DNA of 64,000 bases, taken from contig CAMFLR010000006.1 of the NCBI GenBank assembly GCA_945957605.1, forward strand, positions 372,001-436,000, read 5' to 3'. Under the pieces are notes generated by a model that had not been told where the DNA came from, made no database searches, and was given only the letters and a program-made list of their open reading frames with translations. Positions 45,624 to 53,485 of this stretch are shown one piece after another. A program made the translations under genes and the position numbers. Source of the DNA: an uncultured Isosphaeraceae bacterium. Lineage in GTDB: Bacteria > Planctomycetota > Planctomycetia > Isosphaerales > Isosphaeraceae. Positions within the stretch are counted from its first letter, which is position 1. Each line of letters begins with the position of its first letter.

Positions 45624-45669
45624 GATGATATCCCGAAAGTTGAAATTGTTTGAAATGATCACACCTGGG

Positions 45670-46596
45670 TTATTTGGTGGGTTCGGGCGGCTTGCGAACC
45701 ACAACGAACTCGTCGACGCCCGGGATTGCTGTGCCACCCACGGTGCGATCGCTCGATTGCCAGCCCAGCCGGTCTTTGCTGAACCGGGTGATTGTGTTTG
45801 TCGCGGTGATTGGCTTGCCGAGTTGGTTGACGCCCTGCACCTTCACGACCCACTGGTTGCTCGCCTGGCTGAAATAGCCTTCGCCGTGGCCGCCTTCAGA
45901 GTCGAAGATCCAGGTCTTGAACTGGCGTTTGAGGGGATCCCAACCGATGCGCTGGGTTCCTGAGAGAACGGGTCGACCGGCAGTTTTCACCGTGAAGTCG
46001 CGGACGAGGAAGTTGCCGCCCTTGTCCCATGCGCAGGTAGTGTTCACGAGCGCGTCTTCGCTTTCGTTCACCCAGTGGCCGACCAGCCATTCCAGCTCAA
46101 CAAGGTGTTCGTGAGGAGTAAGCTCGCTGATCGATTCGTCGCGCACGAGCGACTGAAGCCACTGGTCGCCTTGCTTGACGTAGACCGCCATGAACTTCGT
46201 CACTTCGGGAGCACCCTTGGTCGGCGTGATGGTCGCCTTGCCGACTTCGATCGCCGTCCGATCGTCGACGAACCGTAGTGAGTCGCTCTGAATTGCGATC
46301 TTGCTGCCGGGATTGGCGGCGAACGAGGCGGCAAACTGGTCCTTCAGCGCAGCGCGGCCCTGGAGGACTTCGCCGTCCTCATCAACGAGCACGGCATTCT
46401 CGCAATAGGTCGCCACGGCGGCCGTTGCGTCGCCGGCATTGAACGCCTTGACCAACGATTCGACCAGCGATTTGATCGCCTTTTCATCCCCCGATCGATC
46501 GATCGCCGCGGGCTTCGCGGGATCTTGAGCCTGGGCGTGCAGCCCCGCGCTCATCGCGCCGGCGGCGACGATGCAGACGGCAAGTACGTTTCTCAT
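45670..46596 (-). CDS. Secreted SnoaL-like/DUF4440 protein (SgcJ/EcaC family)
   Basis: 308 residues with signal peptide MRNVLAVCIVAAGAMSAGLH. Residues ~35-150 form a SnoaL/NTF2-like fold: IKSLVESLVKAFNAGDATAA with VATYCENAVLVDEDGEV and GRAALKDQFAASFAANPG. The second half (LVELEWLVGHWVNESEDALV to the end) is a DUF1579-like barrel with GTQRIGWDPLKRQFKTWIFD and GYFSQASNQWVVK. No enzymatic function proven for such exported versions. It sits between the two duplicated Gly-rich genes, 46 bases upstream of one. Confidence 0.85.
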   Translation of the reverse strand: MRNVLAVCIVAAGAMSAGLHAQAQDPAKPAAIDRSGDEKAIKSLVESLVKAFNAGDATAAVATYCENAVLVDEDGEVLQGRAALKDQFAASFAANPGSKIAIQSDSLRFVDDRTAIEVGKATITPTKGAPEVTKFMAVYVKQGDQWLQSLVRDESISELTPHEHLVELEWLVGHWVNESEDALVNTTCAWDKGGNFLVRDFTVKTAGRPVLSGTQRIGWDPLKRQFKTWIFDSEGGHGEGYFSQASNQWVVKVQGVNQLGKPITATNTITRFSKDRLGWQSSDRTVGGTAIPGVDEFVVVRKPPEPTK

Positions 46597-47137
46597 GGGA
46601 AAGAATCTCGATGTGTGATTGTCGAGTAACGAAGTGACGTCAATCATTGGATCTGAAAAACAACGAGCGCGCAGTCAGTGGAACAGCGCCCGCAGCGTGA
46701 TGCTAGCGCAAAAAGCCACCAGAACCACAGATTGACCGAAATTCATTTGCTGTCAAACAAGGAGGACGCGATTGAGACTGGGCTCAGAAATGCAGCGAAG
46801 CGCCGGGGTTTAGGATCCAGGCAACTTGTAGCGTCCAAGGCCTGGATTCAGGTGGCCTGAACAACTTGTTGTCCCAACCGTTCCATTCGCCGGTTTGCCA
46901 GATGCGAATTGCGTAATTCCAAAAATGTTCAACATAAGCCATTTTCTTGCTGACTGATTTCGCGGTTTTGACAACCTCTCCCGCAACTCAGCAAGCCTAG
47001 TGCGCCCTCGGGGACAAATGGGATTCGCAGGATGAAATTCATCGTTCGCAAAAGAAACACCGGGGCTTCCTTTGCTGCGTTCAGTCCAGCCACCGGCCAC
47101 CCAATTCCTCGTTCATTTCGTCGTCTGAACGGTGTGC
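46597..47137. other. Intergenic region with degenerate repeat
   Basis: About 540 bases without a credible gene. A degenerate copy of the dispersed element is seen around 46815-46876 (GGTGGCCTGAACAACTTGTT then GTCCC), and GGCCACCC at 47095 may be its distant right end. The upstream promoter of the SnoaL-like gene must lie at the left side. Nothing else recognised. Confidence 0.5.
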
Positions 47138-47195
47138 GCAAAACAAAACGCGGGAGAACTGGCCTCTGGGGGGAGAGGCCAATCACATCCCGCGT
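47138..47195 (-). terminator. Terminator, duplicate of the one near 43.76 kb
   Basis: On the minus strand ACGCGGGATGTGATTGGCC, a short inner hairpin, GGCCAGTTCTCCCGCGT, then TTTGTTTTGCGC. Stem and tail are almost base-identical to the terminator of the paralogous gene, while the loop differs. The conserved block extends from the end of each gene through the terminator. Confidence 0.85.
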
Positions 47196-47213
47196 CCTGT
47201 CGATCGGGGGCGA

Positions 47214-48647
47214 TCAACGAGCAAACTTCAACCCAGGATCGTCCGCCGGTGCACCGACGGCTCGAAAAGTGAAGTGCGTGTCGTCTTGCCACGCAACTTG
47301 TCCCGCAAGCGCCCCCAATCGTGAGTCCTTATCATTTAATGTGAGCACGCCATCGTTGAGTGACGAGGTTCCGCTAATCGTCTTCGCCGGCTGCCCGGGC
47401 GCTGCGACTGCCCAGGAGAATGCACCGCCGTTCTGCATCGTGAACGTCACCTTCGCACCTTGTGCGGGAGTGGCCGTCCACGTGCCGTTCAGCTTGTTCG
47501 CGTCGAACGAGGCGACCGCGGCCGGCTCGGCAGGCGCGGGCGGGTTGGCTTCCTTCGACGGCTGCAGCTTCGCCAGTAGTTGTGCCGAGAGCGTGTCCTT
47601 GGGTTGAAGTTCGGTGACGACTTTCAACTCGCTGGCTGCTGCATCGGTGTTGTTCTGGCAAATGTAATGATAGGCCAGCACGAACCGACTCTGCGCCGAT
47701 TTCGCGTTTGCCTGCGTGAATGACTCAAGCGAGCGAAGTTGATTGGTGTAGGCGTTCGGGTCGTCGTAGTGATTGATCAGGTGCGACCAATCCCAGCCAG
47801 GACCAACGGAGAGAATCGCATACAGCGGCGCGGCGGCCTGGTCGTACTTGCCCTGTGCGAAGTAGACGAGCGCGAGGAACTCGTGGACGTCTGCATCGTT
47901 GGGGGATTGCGTCAGGGCATCGCGAGTGAGCGCGAGCGACTTGTCGTAATCACCTGCGCGGAAGGCTTGCTGGGCCTGGTCGAATACTGGCGCAACGTTT
48001 TCGGCCTGCGGGCGATCGGGCTGCGCTGTCGCGAGGTTGACAGGCTGGCTGTAGTTGAAGGCTGAACCGCCGGTGTTGTAGCCGATGGCGTAGGGGTTCG
48101 AATAAGGCATGTAGCCGTAGGCATATGCGGGCGAACCGATGCCCCAGGCGCCAATGCCTCCGTAGCCGAACCCGCCGTAACCCAGGCCGAGTCCGCCCAG
48201 CGCGCCGAGCCCCCAGTAGCCGGCGTTGGCCGGACGATAGACGTTATATCGGTTGCGATTCACGTTCGCGATGTTCGCATTTGCATTCGCGGCGACGTTA
48301 TTCGGCGTCACGTTGCGGTTCAAATTCGCGGCGCCCGGTTTGCCGTTCCGAGGCGTCGGAGGCGGGATGTTGCGATTCACGGTCGCGGCGGCACCGTTGG
48401 GCTTTTCGGCTCGAGCCGCTGGTGCAACAGCGCCTGCTCGCGGTGTAACACTGCCCTGTCCCGCGGCCGGTCCACGGCCTGCCGGCAGTCCTTCCTGCGG
48501 ACGTGCACCACCGCGGTTCCCCGCGCCGGCACCTGCAGCGCCTCCACCGCGCCGACCTTCGCCGCCACGTCCGGGCTGGGCATCGGCGGTGCTCACGAGC
48601 ATCAAGAGGGCGGCCGCGCTGGCCAGCCTGATCGATAGACGAATCAT
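47214..48647 (-). CDS. Secreted Gly-rich protein with TPR region, paralog
   Basis: 477 residues. Signal peptide MIRLSIRLASAAALLMLVST, then Gly/Arg/Pro-rich sequence, a short series of (V/A)NRN motifs (ATVNRN, NLNRNVTPNN, NVNRNRYNVY), the aromatic segment GYWGLGALGGLGLGYGGFGY with GGIGAWGIGSPAYAYGY, TPRs (FDQAQQAFRAGDYDKSLALT) and the same C-terminal beta domain (LNGTWTATPAQGAKVTFTMQ). The last ~200 residues are highly similar to the 605-residue paralog, whereas the repeat block here has not expanded. Function unknown. Confidence 0.82.
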   Translation of the reverse strand: MIRLSIRLASAAALLMLVSTADAQPGRGGEGRRGGGAAGAGAGNRGGARPQEGLPAGRGPAAGQGSVTPRAGAVAPAARAEKPNGAAATVNRNIPPPTPRNGKPGAANLNRNVTPNNVAANANANIANVNRNRYNVYRPANAGYWGLGALGGLGLGYGGFGYGGIGAWGIGSPAYAYGYMPYSNPYAIGYNTGGSAFNYSQPVNLATAQPDRPQAENVAPVFDQAQQAFRAGDYDKSLALTRDALTQSPNDADVHEFLALVYFAQGKYDQAAAPLYAILSVGPGWDWSHLINHYDDPNAYTNQLRSLESFTQANAKSAQSRFVLAYHYICQNNTDAAASELKVVTELQPKDTLSAQLLAKLQPSKEANPPAPAEPAAVASFDANKLNGTWTATPAQGAKVTFTMQNGGAFSWAVAAPGQPAKTISGTSSLNDGVLTLNDKDSRLGALAGQVAWQDDTHFTFRAVGAPADDPGLKFAR

Positions 48648-48666
48648 GAATCGGGCCCTGTCGAGT

Positions 48667-48861
48667 TTACCGCGACTGACGTTGCTCATCCGACCGCGAC
48701 GACGCCTGAACCAGCACAACAGTTGGCCGATTGTTAGCTTTCGTAGCGCTTTGCCAGGTTCGCATCGCCTTGTTCGACTTCGCAGGTGCATGCTTAGGAA
48801 CGCTCGCACCCATCACAATCGCACTGCCAGCCAGTGCGCACGCCAGCCACGGACTTTTCAT
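48667..48861 (-). CDS. Small secreted hypothetical protein
   Basis: 64 residues with a short signal peptide-like N-terminus (MKSPWLACALAGSAIVMGAS) and a basic, Ser/Gln-rich tail. AGG lies eight bases before the ATG. It ends 19 bases before the start of the Gly-rich paralog on the same strand and could be a leader gene of that unit. No homology recognised; the call rests on start quality and position. Confidence 0.45.
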   Translation of the reverse strand: MKSPWLACALAGSAIVMGASVPKHAPAKSNKAMRTWQSATKANNRPTVVLVQASSRSDEQRQSR

Positions 48862-49111
48862 AGAAAGCCTAGCTCTCAGCACAACTTCGCCCAAGAATCC
48901 GCAAACTCCGTGCCTGCGGATCGACCCGCGCTCCTCCATCGACGAAGGGCGCCACTGTCCCAGACTAGTACATCTTTGGCGCATCGCTCGGAAATTCGAT
49001 AATTCAATACATTTGGATCATGCACCCAAGCAGCCGACGGGTCTCGACACCGTCGCCACGATTTCCCACAATCGCACAGGTCACCCCTGCCCATTCGTTG
49101 AGATTCGCACC

Positions 49112-50095
49112 ATGACTCGCCTTCTAATCGTCGCAACGCTTGTTCTGGCCCACGTTTCGATCGCAACGGCGGCAGCGCCCGATGATGCTCGCAAGGAAGT
49201 GCTTTCCTACCTGAAATCGATCGCCGGCAAGCAGACAATCGCCGGCATTCACAACCGCGAGCCCAATCGCGAACCGGCGAAACAGACCGAGCGAATCACG
49301 GCGATTACCGGCAAAGTCCCCGCGCTCTGGAGCGGTGATTTTCTCTTCAGCAAGGACGACGTTGCCCAGCGATCAACGATGATTCGCGAGTGCCTCAAGC
49401 AGTGGGAAAACGGCGCGATCGTGCAGATCATGGCGCACGTCGCCCCACCGAACCTGCCCGAGGTTTGCTCATGGAAGGGCGGCGTGCAAAGCCGGCTCAC
49501 AGATGCGCAATGGCAAGACCTGATCACCGACGGCGGAACGCTCAACAAAATCTGGAAAACGCGGCTCGATGGTTATGCGGTCTACCTCAACGATCTCAAG
49601 TCGCACAATGTCCCTGTGTTGTTTCGTCCCCTGCACGAGATGAACCAGAAGGCGTTTTGGTGGGGCGGACGCAAGGGACCGGAGGGAACCGCGAAGCTTT
49701 ATCGCATCACGCATGATTATTTGACGCAAACCAAGGGGCTGACAAACCTGATCTGGGTTTGGGACATGCAAGACCTGAGCCGCGACTTCGCCGACTACAA
49801 CCCGGGCGACGCGTACTGGGATGTTTTTGCGTTCGACATTTATGATAAGGGATACGATAAGAGTTGGTATGACATGATCGTGCCGCTTGTGGGTGATAAG
49901 CCGATGGCGATTGGCGAGTGCGAGCGGCTGCCGACGCCTGCGTTGCTCGAATCACAACCGCGCTGGTGCTTCTTTATGAGCTGGGCCGAGCTGACGTTTC
50001 AGCATAACTCGAATCAAAAAATCGTCGAGCTTTACAACTCGCCTCGCGTCATCACGCGCGATGAGTTGCCGCGATGGAATGTCGCGAAGCCTTGA
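49112..50095 (+). CDS. Secreted glycoside hydrolase family 26 (beta-mannanase-like)
   Basis: 327 residues. Signal peptide MTRLLIVATLVLAHVSIATA fixes the start. GH26 features: KQTIAGIHNREPN and PALWSGDFLFSKDD near the N-terminus, acid/base Glu176 in FRPLHEMNQKAFWWG, and nucleophile candidate Glu269 in MAIGECERLP. LIWVWDMQDLSRDFADYNPG fits the family's aromatic sugar-binding region. These enzymes cut beta-1,4-mannan or mixed glucans. Exact substrate not deducible. Confidence 0.92.
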   Translation: MTRLLIVATLVLAHVSIATAAAPDDARKEVLSYLKSIAGKQTIAGIHNREPNREPAKQTERITAITGKVPALWSGDFLFSKDDVAQRSTMIRECLKQWENGAIVQIMAHVAPPNLPEVCSWKGGVQSRLTDAQWQDLITDGGTLNKIWKTRLDGYAVYLNDLKSHNVPVLFRPLHEMNQKAFWWGGRKGPEGTAKLYRITHDYLTQTKGLTNLIWVWDMQDLSRDFADYNPGDAYWDVFAFDIYDKGYDKSWYDMIVPLVGDKPMAIGECERLPTPALLESQPRWCFFMSWAELTFQHNSNQKIVELYNSPRVITRDELPRWNVAKP

Positions 50096-50188
50096 ATCGG
50101 GCGAGCAATGGGACTGGCATGCTGAACGTCGGACAGGTAGTCTGGGAAATATTCAACAATGGTTCGCAGGATGGGGGCTAGGCTTGCT

Positions 50189-50977
50189 ATGAAGACGCAC
50201 GGAATGAGCACGGATTGTCCGGCCGGCCTCGTGAGATTTGTTCTGGCTGCGCTTGTGTTTTGTGTGTGGGCGGAGCCCTGCCGTGCCGCCGATTCCTCTT
50301 CAGGAATCAAGGGAGGCAAGACGACCGTGGACCCGCTTCCCGCTGCGCTCATTGTTGACCATTACGACAAGCTGCTCAAAACCCGCGACGTCGCCGAGTT
50401 TCAGGCGAGCATTTCCTCCCGTTACACCGAGGCGACGCTCGTTCGTCTCACCAGCGCGAGCGATGTTCGCGCCCGGCGTGCGGCGGTTGTTGCGCTTGGT
50501 CTCACCGGCACGTATGCGTCGAACGCAGCGGTCGGCAAGATGCTCAAGGATCCCGACCAGATCGTTCGCGGCCAGGCGGTCGCCGCACTCTGGTCAATCT
50601 GGTATCGCGCTGACACGCCCGAGAATAACACCGAGCTCGACGAGATTCGCAAACTGATCGGCGAAGACAAGCTTGATATCGCGATCGGCCGCCTCACGGC
50701 GTTGACCAATCGTGCCAAGGGGTTTGCCGAGGCCTACAACCAGCGAGCGATTGCCCGCTTTTTGAAAGGTGATTACGCCGGGAGCATCGAGGATTGCCGC
50801 AAGGTGATCGAGTTGAACCCGTATCACTTCGGCGCGTTTTCGGGCATGGGGCAGTGCCAGATTCATCTGCGGCAATTCAAAGACGCCGCCGAAACCTTCC
50901 GCCGCGCCTCGAAGATTCAGCCGTTCGACGAGAATCTCAAAGACATGGCCGAGGAACTCGACCGGATTCAAGACTAA
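50189..50977 (+). CDS. Exported HEAT/TPR-repeat protein
   Basis: 262 residues; several in-frame starts exist, and this ATG has AGG seven bases upstream. A hydrophobic stretch (LVRFVLAALVFCVWAEPCRA) acts as signal peptide. Residues ~85-140 form HEAT-like helices (DVRARRAAVVALGLTGTYAS, VRGQAVAALWSIWY), and the C-terminal half has TPRs (AEAYNQRAIARFLKGDYAGS, IELNPYHFGAFSGMGQCQIH, FKDAAETFRRASKIQPFDEN). A protein-protein interaction scaffold in the periplasm is likely; partner unknown. Confidence 0.82.
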   Translation: MKTHGMSTDCPAGLVRFVLAALVFCVWAEPCRAADSSSGIKGGKTTVDPLPAALIVDHYDKLLKTRDVAEFQASISSRYTEATLVRLTSASDVRARRAAVVALGLTGTYASNAAVGKMLKDPDQIVRGQAVAALWSIWYRADTPENNTELDEIRKLIGEDKLDIAIGRLTALTNRAKGFAEAYNQRAIARFLKGDYAGSIEDCRKVIELNPYHFGAFSGMGQCQIHLRQFKDAAETFRRASKIQPFDENLKDMAEELDRIQD

Positions 50978-51073
50978 ATCCGCGCGAACTTGGGACGATC
51001 AAAGACTGTCAATTGTTCACTCGTGCAATTTGACAGCGAGACTTCGGGTAGGCTATAGAGTGGCCGTTCACCT

Positions 51074-51124
51074 CGCTCCCATGCTCCAGCGTGGGAGTGC
51101 TCTGCGACCGCTCCGCGGTCATTC
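51074..51124. repeat. Pair of small hairpins
   Basis: CGCTCCCATGCTCCAGCGTG followed by GGAG, and GACCGCTCCGCGGTC, two adjacent hairpins with the CCACGCT.CAGCGTGG-type and GCTCCGC loops seen in dispersed intergenic elements of many bacteria. Located after the HEAT/TPR gene. Confidence 0.6.
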
Positions 51125-51274
51125 TTTTCTCCGGCAACAAGTGTCCGAAATCGGAAATGGCCGCTGACGGGCCAAAGATGCGTGACGACGCGGAGCATCG
51201 CCACGAGGATTTGAATCTCCCGATGCAAGCAAATCGAAATCGGCTCCGCCAAGTCGCTCCCGAGTTTTCAAGCC

Positions 51275-51622
51275 ATGAAAAATTCGACAAGCAATTGGAA
51301 CTGGATCTGTTTCGACTGCCGGATCACCGTGCGCAGGTCGTGGACGTACAAGAACGACGTCCCCTGCCCTCGATGCCAGAAAAACTGCGTCCATTTCGGG
51401 ACCGAAATTGCGCTTCCGCCCGCAGCCGACTTAAGAGCCTGGCGCAAAATCAGGCGCACTTTTCAGGAAAGCCGCGCTGATTCAGTCGAGCACGCGAAAT
51501 GGCAGCGCGTCCGCAGGCAGCATCGCCTGGAGTGGGAACTTGTTGAACTTGAAAAGAGTCCGGCGAGCGGAAAACGCGATCGGCGTATCGCTCATGTTCG
51601 AGTCAGTCTCGGAGTGGCCTGA
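51275..51622 (+). CDS. Zinc-ribbon hypothetical protein
   Basis: 115 residues. A compact two-knuckle zinc ribbon (WICFDCRIT and PCPRCQKNCVHFG) is followed by a basic helical tail (DLRAWRKIRRTFQESRADSV). This frame is chosen over an overlapping +frame ORF because it carries the paired cysteines. No close family named. Confidence 0.68.
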   Translation: MKNSTSNWNWICFDCRITVRRSWTYKNDVPCPRCQKNCVHFGTEIALPPAADLRAWRKIRRTFQESRADSVEHAKWQRVRRQHRLEWELVELEKSPASGKRDRRIAHVRVSLGVA

Positions 51623-51644
51623 CCAAGAGCTCACCGAAAAAAGA

Positions 51645-51734
51645 CACAGTCCGGAGGTCCCAGCCCGACATACGACACCATGTCTTCCCCCCCGGGGACA
51701 TGAGGCCATACTGGGCTGGGACCTTCGGACTGTG
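51645..51734. ncRNA. Long structured hairpin, element 1 of a pair
   Basis: Outer stem CACAGTCCGGAGGTCCCAGC with C pairs with GGGCTGGGACCTTCGGACTG then TG. An inner stem CATGTC/GACATG encloses TTCCCCCCCGGG. Total 90 bases. The neighbouring element has the same plan and an identical 18-base apex (GTCTTCCCCCCCGGGGAC), with several paired changes in the stems. Such conservation of fold suggests a structured RNA or a mobile hairpin; transcription and strand are unknown. Confidence 0.6.
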
Positions 51735-51831
51735 CGACGCTCTTCAGTCTGCGATACAACGCGTTAGCACGCGTTGTATTCTAGCCTACGAAAACGGTCA
51801 GCAGATACGCGCGCTTGGTTTTTGAAAAAAA

Positions 51832-51919
51832 CAGCCTGGAGGTCCCGGCCTGTGTGGAGATACCGCGTCTTCCCCCCCGGGGACGCGACACCAAGACCCA
51901 GACCGGGACCTCCAGACTG
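51832..51919. ncRNA. Long structured hairpin, element 2 of a pair
   Basis: Outer stem CAGCCTGGAGGTCCCGGCCT pairs with GACCGGGACCTCCAGACTG. The inner stem CGCGTC/GACGCG carries the same TTCCCCCCCGGG apex as element 1. Compared with element 1, the inner stem changes from CATGTC/GACATG to CGCGTC/GACGCG and the outer stem from GGTCCCAGCC/GGCTGGGACC to GGTCCCGG/CCGGGACC, both preserving pairing. It ends where the small minus-strand ORF stops and could also serve as its terminator. Confidence 0.6.
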
Positions 51920-52147
51920 CTAATCGCGTAAAGCAATTGGCGATCCTGGTAATAGGATATAGCCTTTCAAACCGAATTCAAGCGGCTCGTCGGGCGATTT
52001 CTCCAGGCAACGCTTTGCAAAGTTAGCGCTGTTATCCAATTCTTCGTGCCGAAGGACAAAAAGGCCAGCCCGATTATTAATTTTCGCATAAAAACGAGGC
52101 ATTTTCGCACCAATGGTGCTTTTTATTGACATAACTTTCCTTTTCAA
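51920..52147 (-). CDS. Small hypothetical protein, doubtful
   Basis: 75 residues (begins MKRKVMSIKSTIGAKM). Mixed basic composition with a plausible soluble fold (FYAKINNRAGLFVLRHEELD) but no recognised motif. It begins ten bases after the end of the first membrane paralog on the same strand and ends exactly at the second long hairpin, which could act as its terminator. Confidence 0.4.
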   Translation of the reverse strand: MKRKVMSIKSTIGAKMPRFYAKINNRAGLFVLRHEELDNSANFAKRCLEKSPDEPLEFGLKGYILLPGSPIALRD

Positions 52148-52156
52148 GCGATCGAG

Positions 52157-52786
52157 CTACGCAAGAAATCTGATCGATTCCAAGACTAAAGGCAGCAACC
52201 AAACAACCGCGAAAATCCGTCCAAGTCGGTCAACCCAATCACACCTGGATCGCCAACGCCCCGAAACCGCCAAAACAACCCATGCTGCCAAAACGCTGGA
52301 CGCACTCGTCAGGTTCATGGTTCGCGCCACGGTTGGAAGATACCTCAAAACATCGATGCCTGGTTCTGCTAACACATATTGCCGCAAGATCGCGCGAACA
52401 ATTGCGGGAAGGAAAACCAACGCTCCGCAAGCGATCGCCGCCGTTGCGACGAATCCTGGTTCACGCGCGATCCGTCGAAGTGGCGGCCGTGGAGGCAGTA
52501 AACGGCACAGCAGCAGAGCGATGCTGAACGCGATCAGGAATGGCACAAAGTGGATATAGACTTCCGTGCAAAGCCTCGCAAGGTTTGAAACGCGTCTAAA
52601 CGACGGCCCCTCCGCTCCCAATTCAGCGAGCGACACTGCGAAGGCTTCACCGAGACCAGCTTTGGTTTGAAGCCGAACGAGGCGGATCGACGATGCCAAG
52701 CCAACAGCAAACCCAGCAATCAGGATCAGCCCATCTCTTAACTTGATTCCTGCGACATCGTTGTTCGGCACAATTGCTTTCGTCAT
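52157..52786 (-). CDS. Membrane protein, LRDGLILIVG-type paralog A
   Basis: 209 residues. Shares with its two upstream neighbours the opening (I/F)(K/R)LRDGLILI(A/V)G, which forms the first TM helix, then a variable loop, a second TM (VYIHFVPFLIAFSIALLLCR), the conserved LLPPRPPLRRIAREPGFVAT motif leading into a third TM, and a fourth TM before a short GRWRSRCDWVDRLGRIFAVV segment. Four to five TM helices. Function unknown. Third gene of a three-gene tandem array transcribed leftward. Confidence 0.78.
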   Translation of the reverse strand: MTKAIVPNNDVAGIKLRDGLILIAGFAVGLASSIRLVRLQTKAGLGEAFAVSLAELGAEGPSFRRVSNLARLCTEVYIHFVPFLIAFSIALLLCRLLPPRPPLRRIAREPGFVATAAIACGALVFLPAIVRAILRQYVLAEPGIDVLRYLPTVARTMNLTSASSVLAAWVVLAVSGRWRSRCDWVDRLGRIFAVVWLLPLVLESIRFLA

Positions 52787-52832
52787 GGTGATCTCAAAGT
52801 TTTTGTCTAACTCCTTTCCGTTTTGCCCACAA

Positions 52833-53450
52833 TCACCTCAATTGCTCGAGCGGAGCAAGAATCGCGGGCAGAATCCACACCGCTCCCAGTAGACGCCCGA
52901 CTCGGTCAGCCCAATTGCGTTTCGCTCTCCAGCGATTTGAAATCGCCAGGAGAACCCAACTCACCGCAACCGCATAGGCGCAGTAGCATGTGATCGTTCG
53001 TGCGATAAATTCCACCGAGTAGCACGAATGCAGTGTCCGCGGCTCCGGCTGCCACCAACTCACGATGGCGATGGCAACGACTGGCAGCCAGGCCATCAGA
53101 ATGAACGTCACCGCCACCATGGCGAAAAAACCTGGTTCACGCGAGAGTCGCTGGCGGCTCGGACGAAGTTGCGTTAAGCGACATATGAGAACAGCCACAC
53201 TTATCGGCGCAATCACGGGCAACACGAAGCGAAAATAGAAATTGAGCGCTTCCCCGCTGTTGATGGCCACGCTTCGAAGGAGCGTGATTAACTCCGACGT
53301 GCGTGAAATTGGGGTGATAGATCCAAACCCCATGCCAAATGATGATCGCCACCGCGTGAGGTTGATCACCATCGCGAGCCCGATCGCAATCCCTACGATA
53401 AGGATCAACCCATCTCTCAACTTAAATCGCACCGGTCGTTCGTTAACCAC
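52833..53450 (-). CDS. Membrane protein, LRDGLILIVG-type paralog B
   Basis: 205 residues from a GTG with GGGGAG nine bases upstream; the longer frame runs into the preceding gene. Layout equals the sister genes: FKLRDGLILIVGIAIGLAMV TM helix, a periplasmic loop, a TM ending VLICRLTQLRP, RLSREPGFFAMVAVTFILMA, another TM, and the closing RWRAKRNWADRVGRLLGAVW. Middle gene of the array, 35 bases after C and 46 bases before A, so one transcript is likely. Confidence 0.78.
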   Translation of the reverse strand: MVNERPVRFKLRDGLILIVGIAIGLAMVINLTRWRSSFGMGFGSITPISRTSELITLLRSVAINSGEALNFYFRFVLPVIAPISVAVLICRLTQLRPSRQRLSREPGFFAMVAVTFILMAWLPVVAIAIVSWWQPEPRTLHSCYSVEFIARTITCYCAYAVAVSWVLLAISNRWRAKRNWADRVGRLLGAVWILPAILAPLEQLR

Positions 53451-53485
53451 GGCGGTCTCCCCTTCGCTTTCGCGACAAACCGAAC

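Noticed and set aside
44652-45653. 333-residue plus-strand ORF with regular Arg/Val/Ile repeats
   Set aside because: It is antisense to the AGAGYANRN repeat array, so its periodicity comes from the DNA repeat of the real gene.
46678-47186. Small ORFs between the SnoaL-like gene and the terminator
   Set aside because: They overlap each other in several frames, cross repeat remnants and lack RBS.
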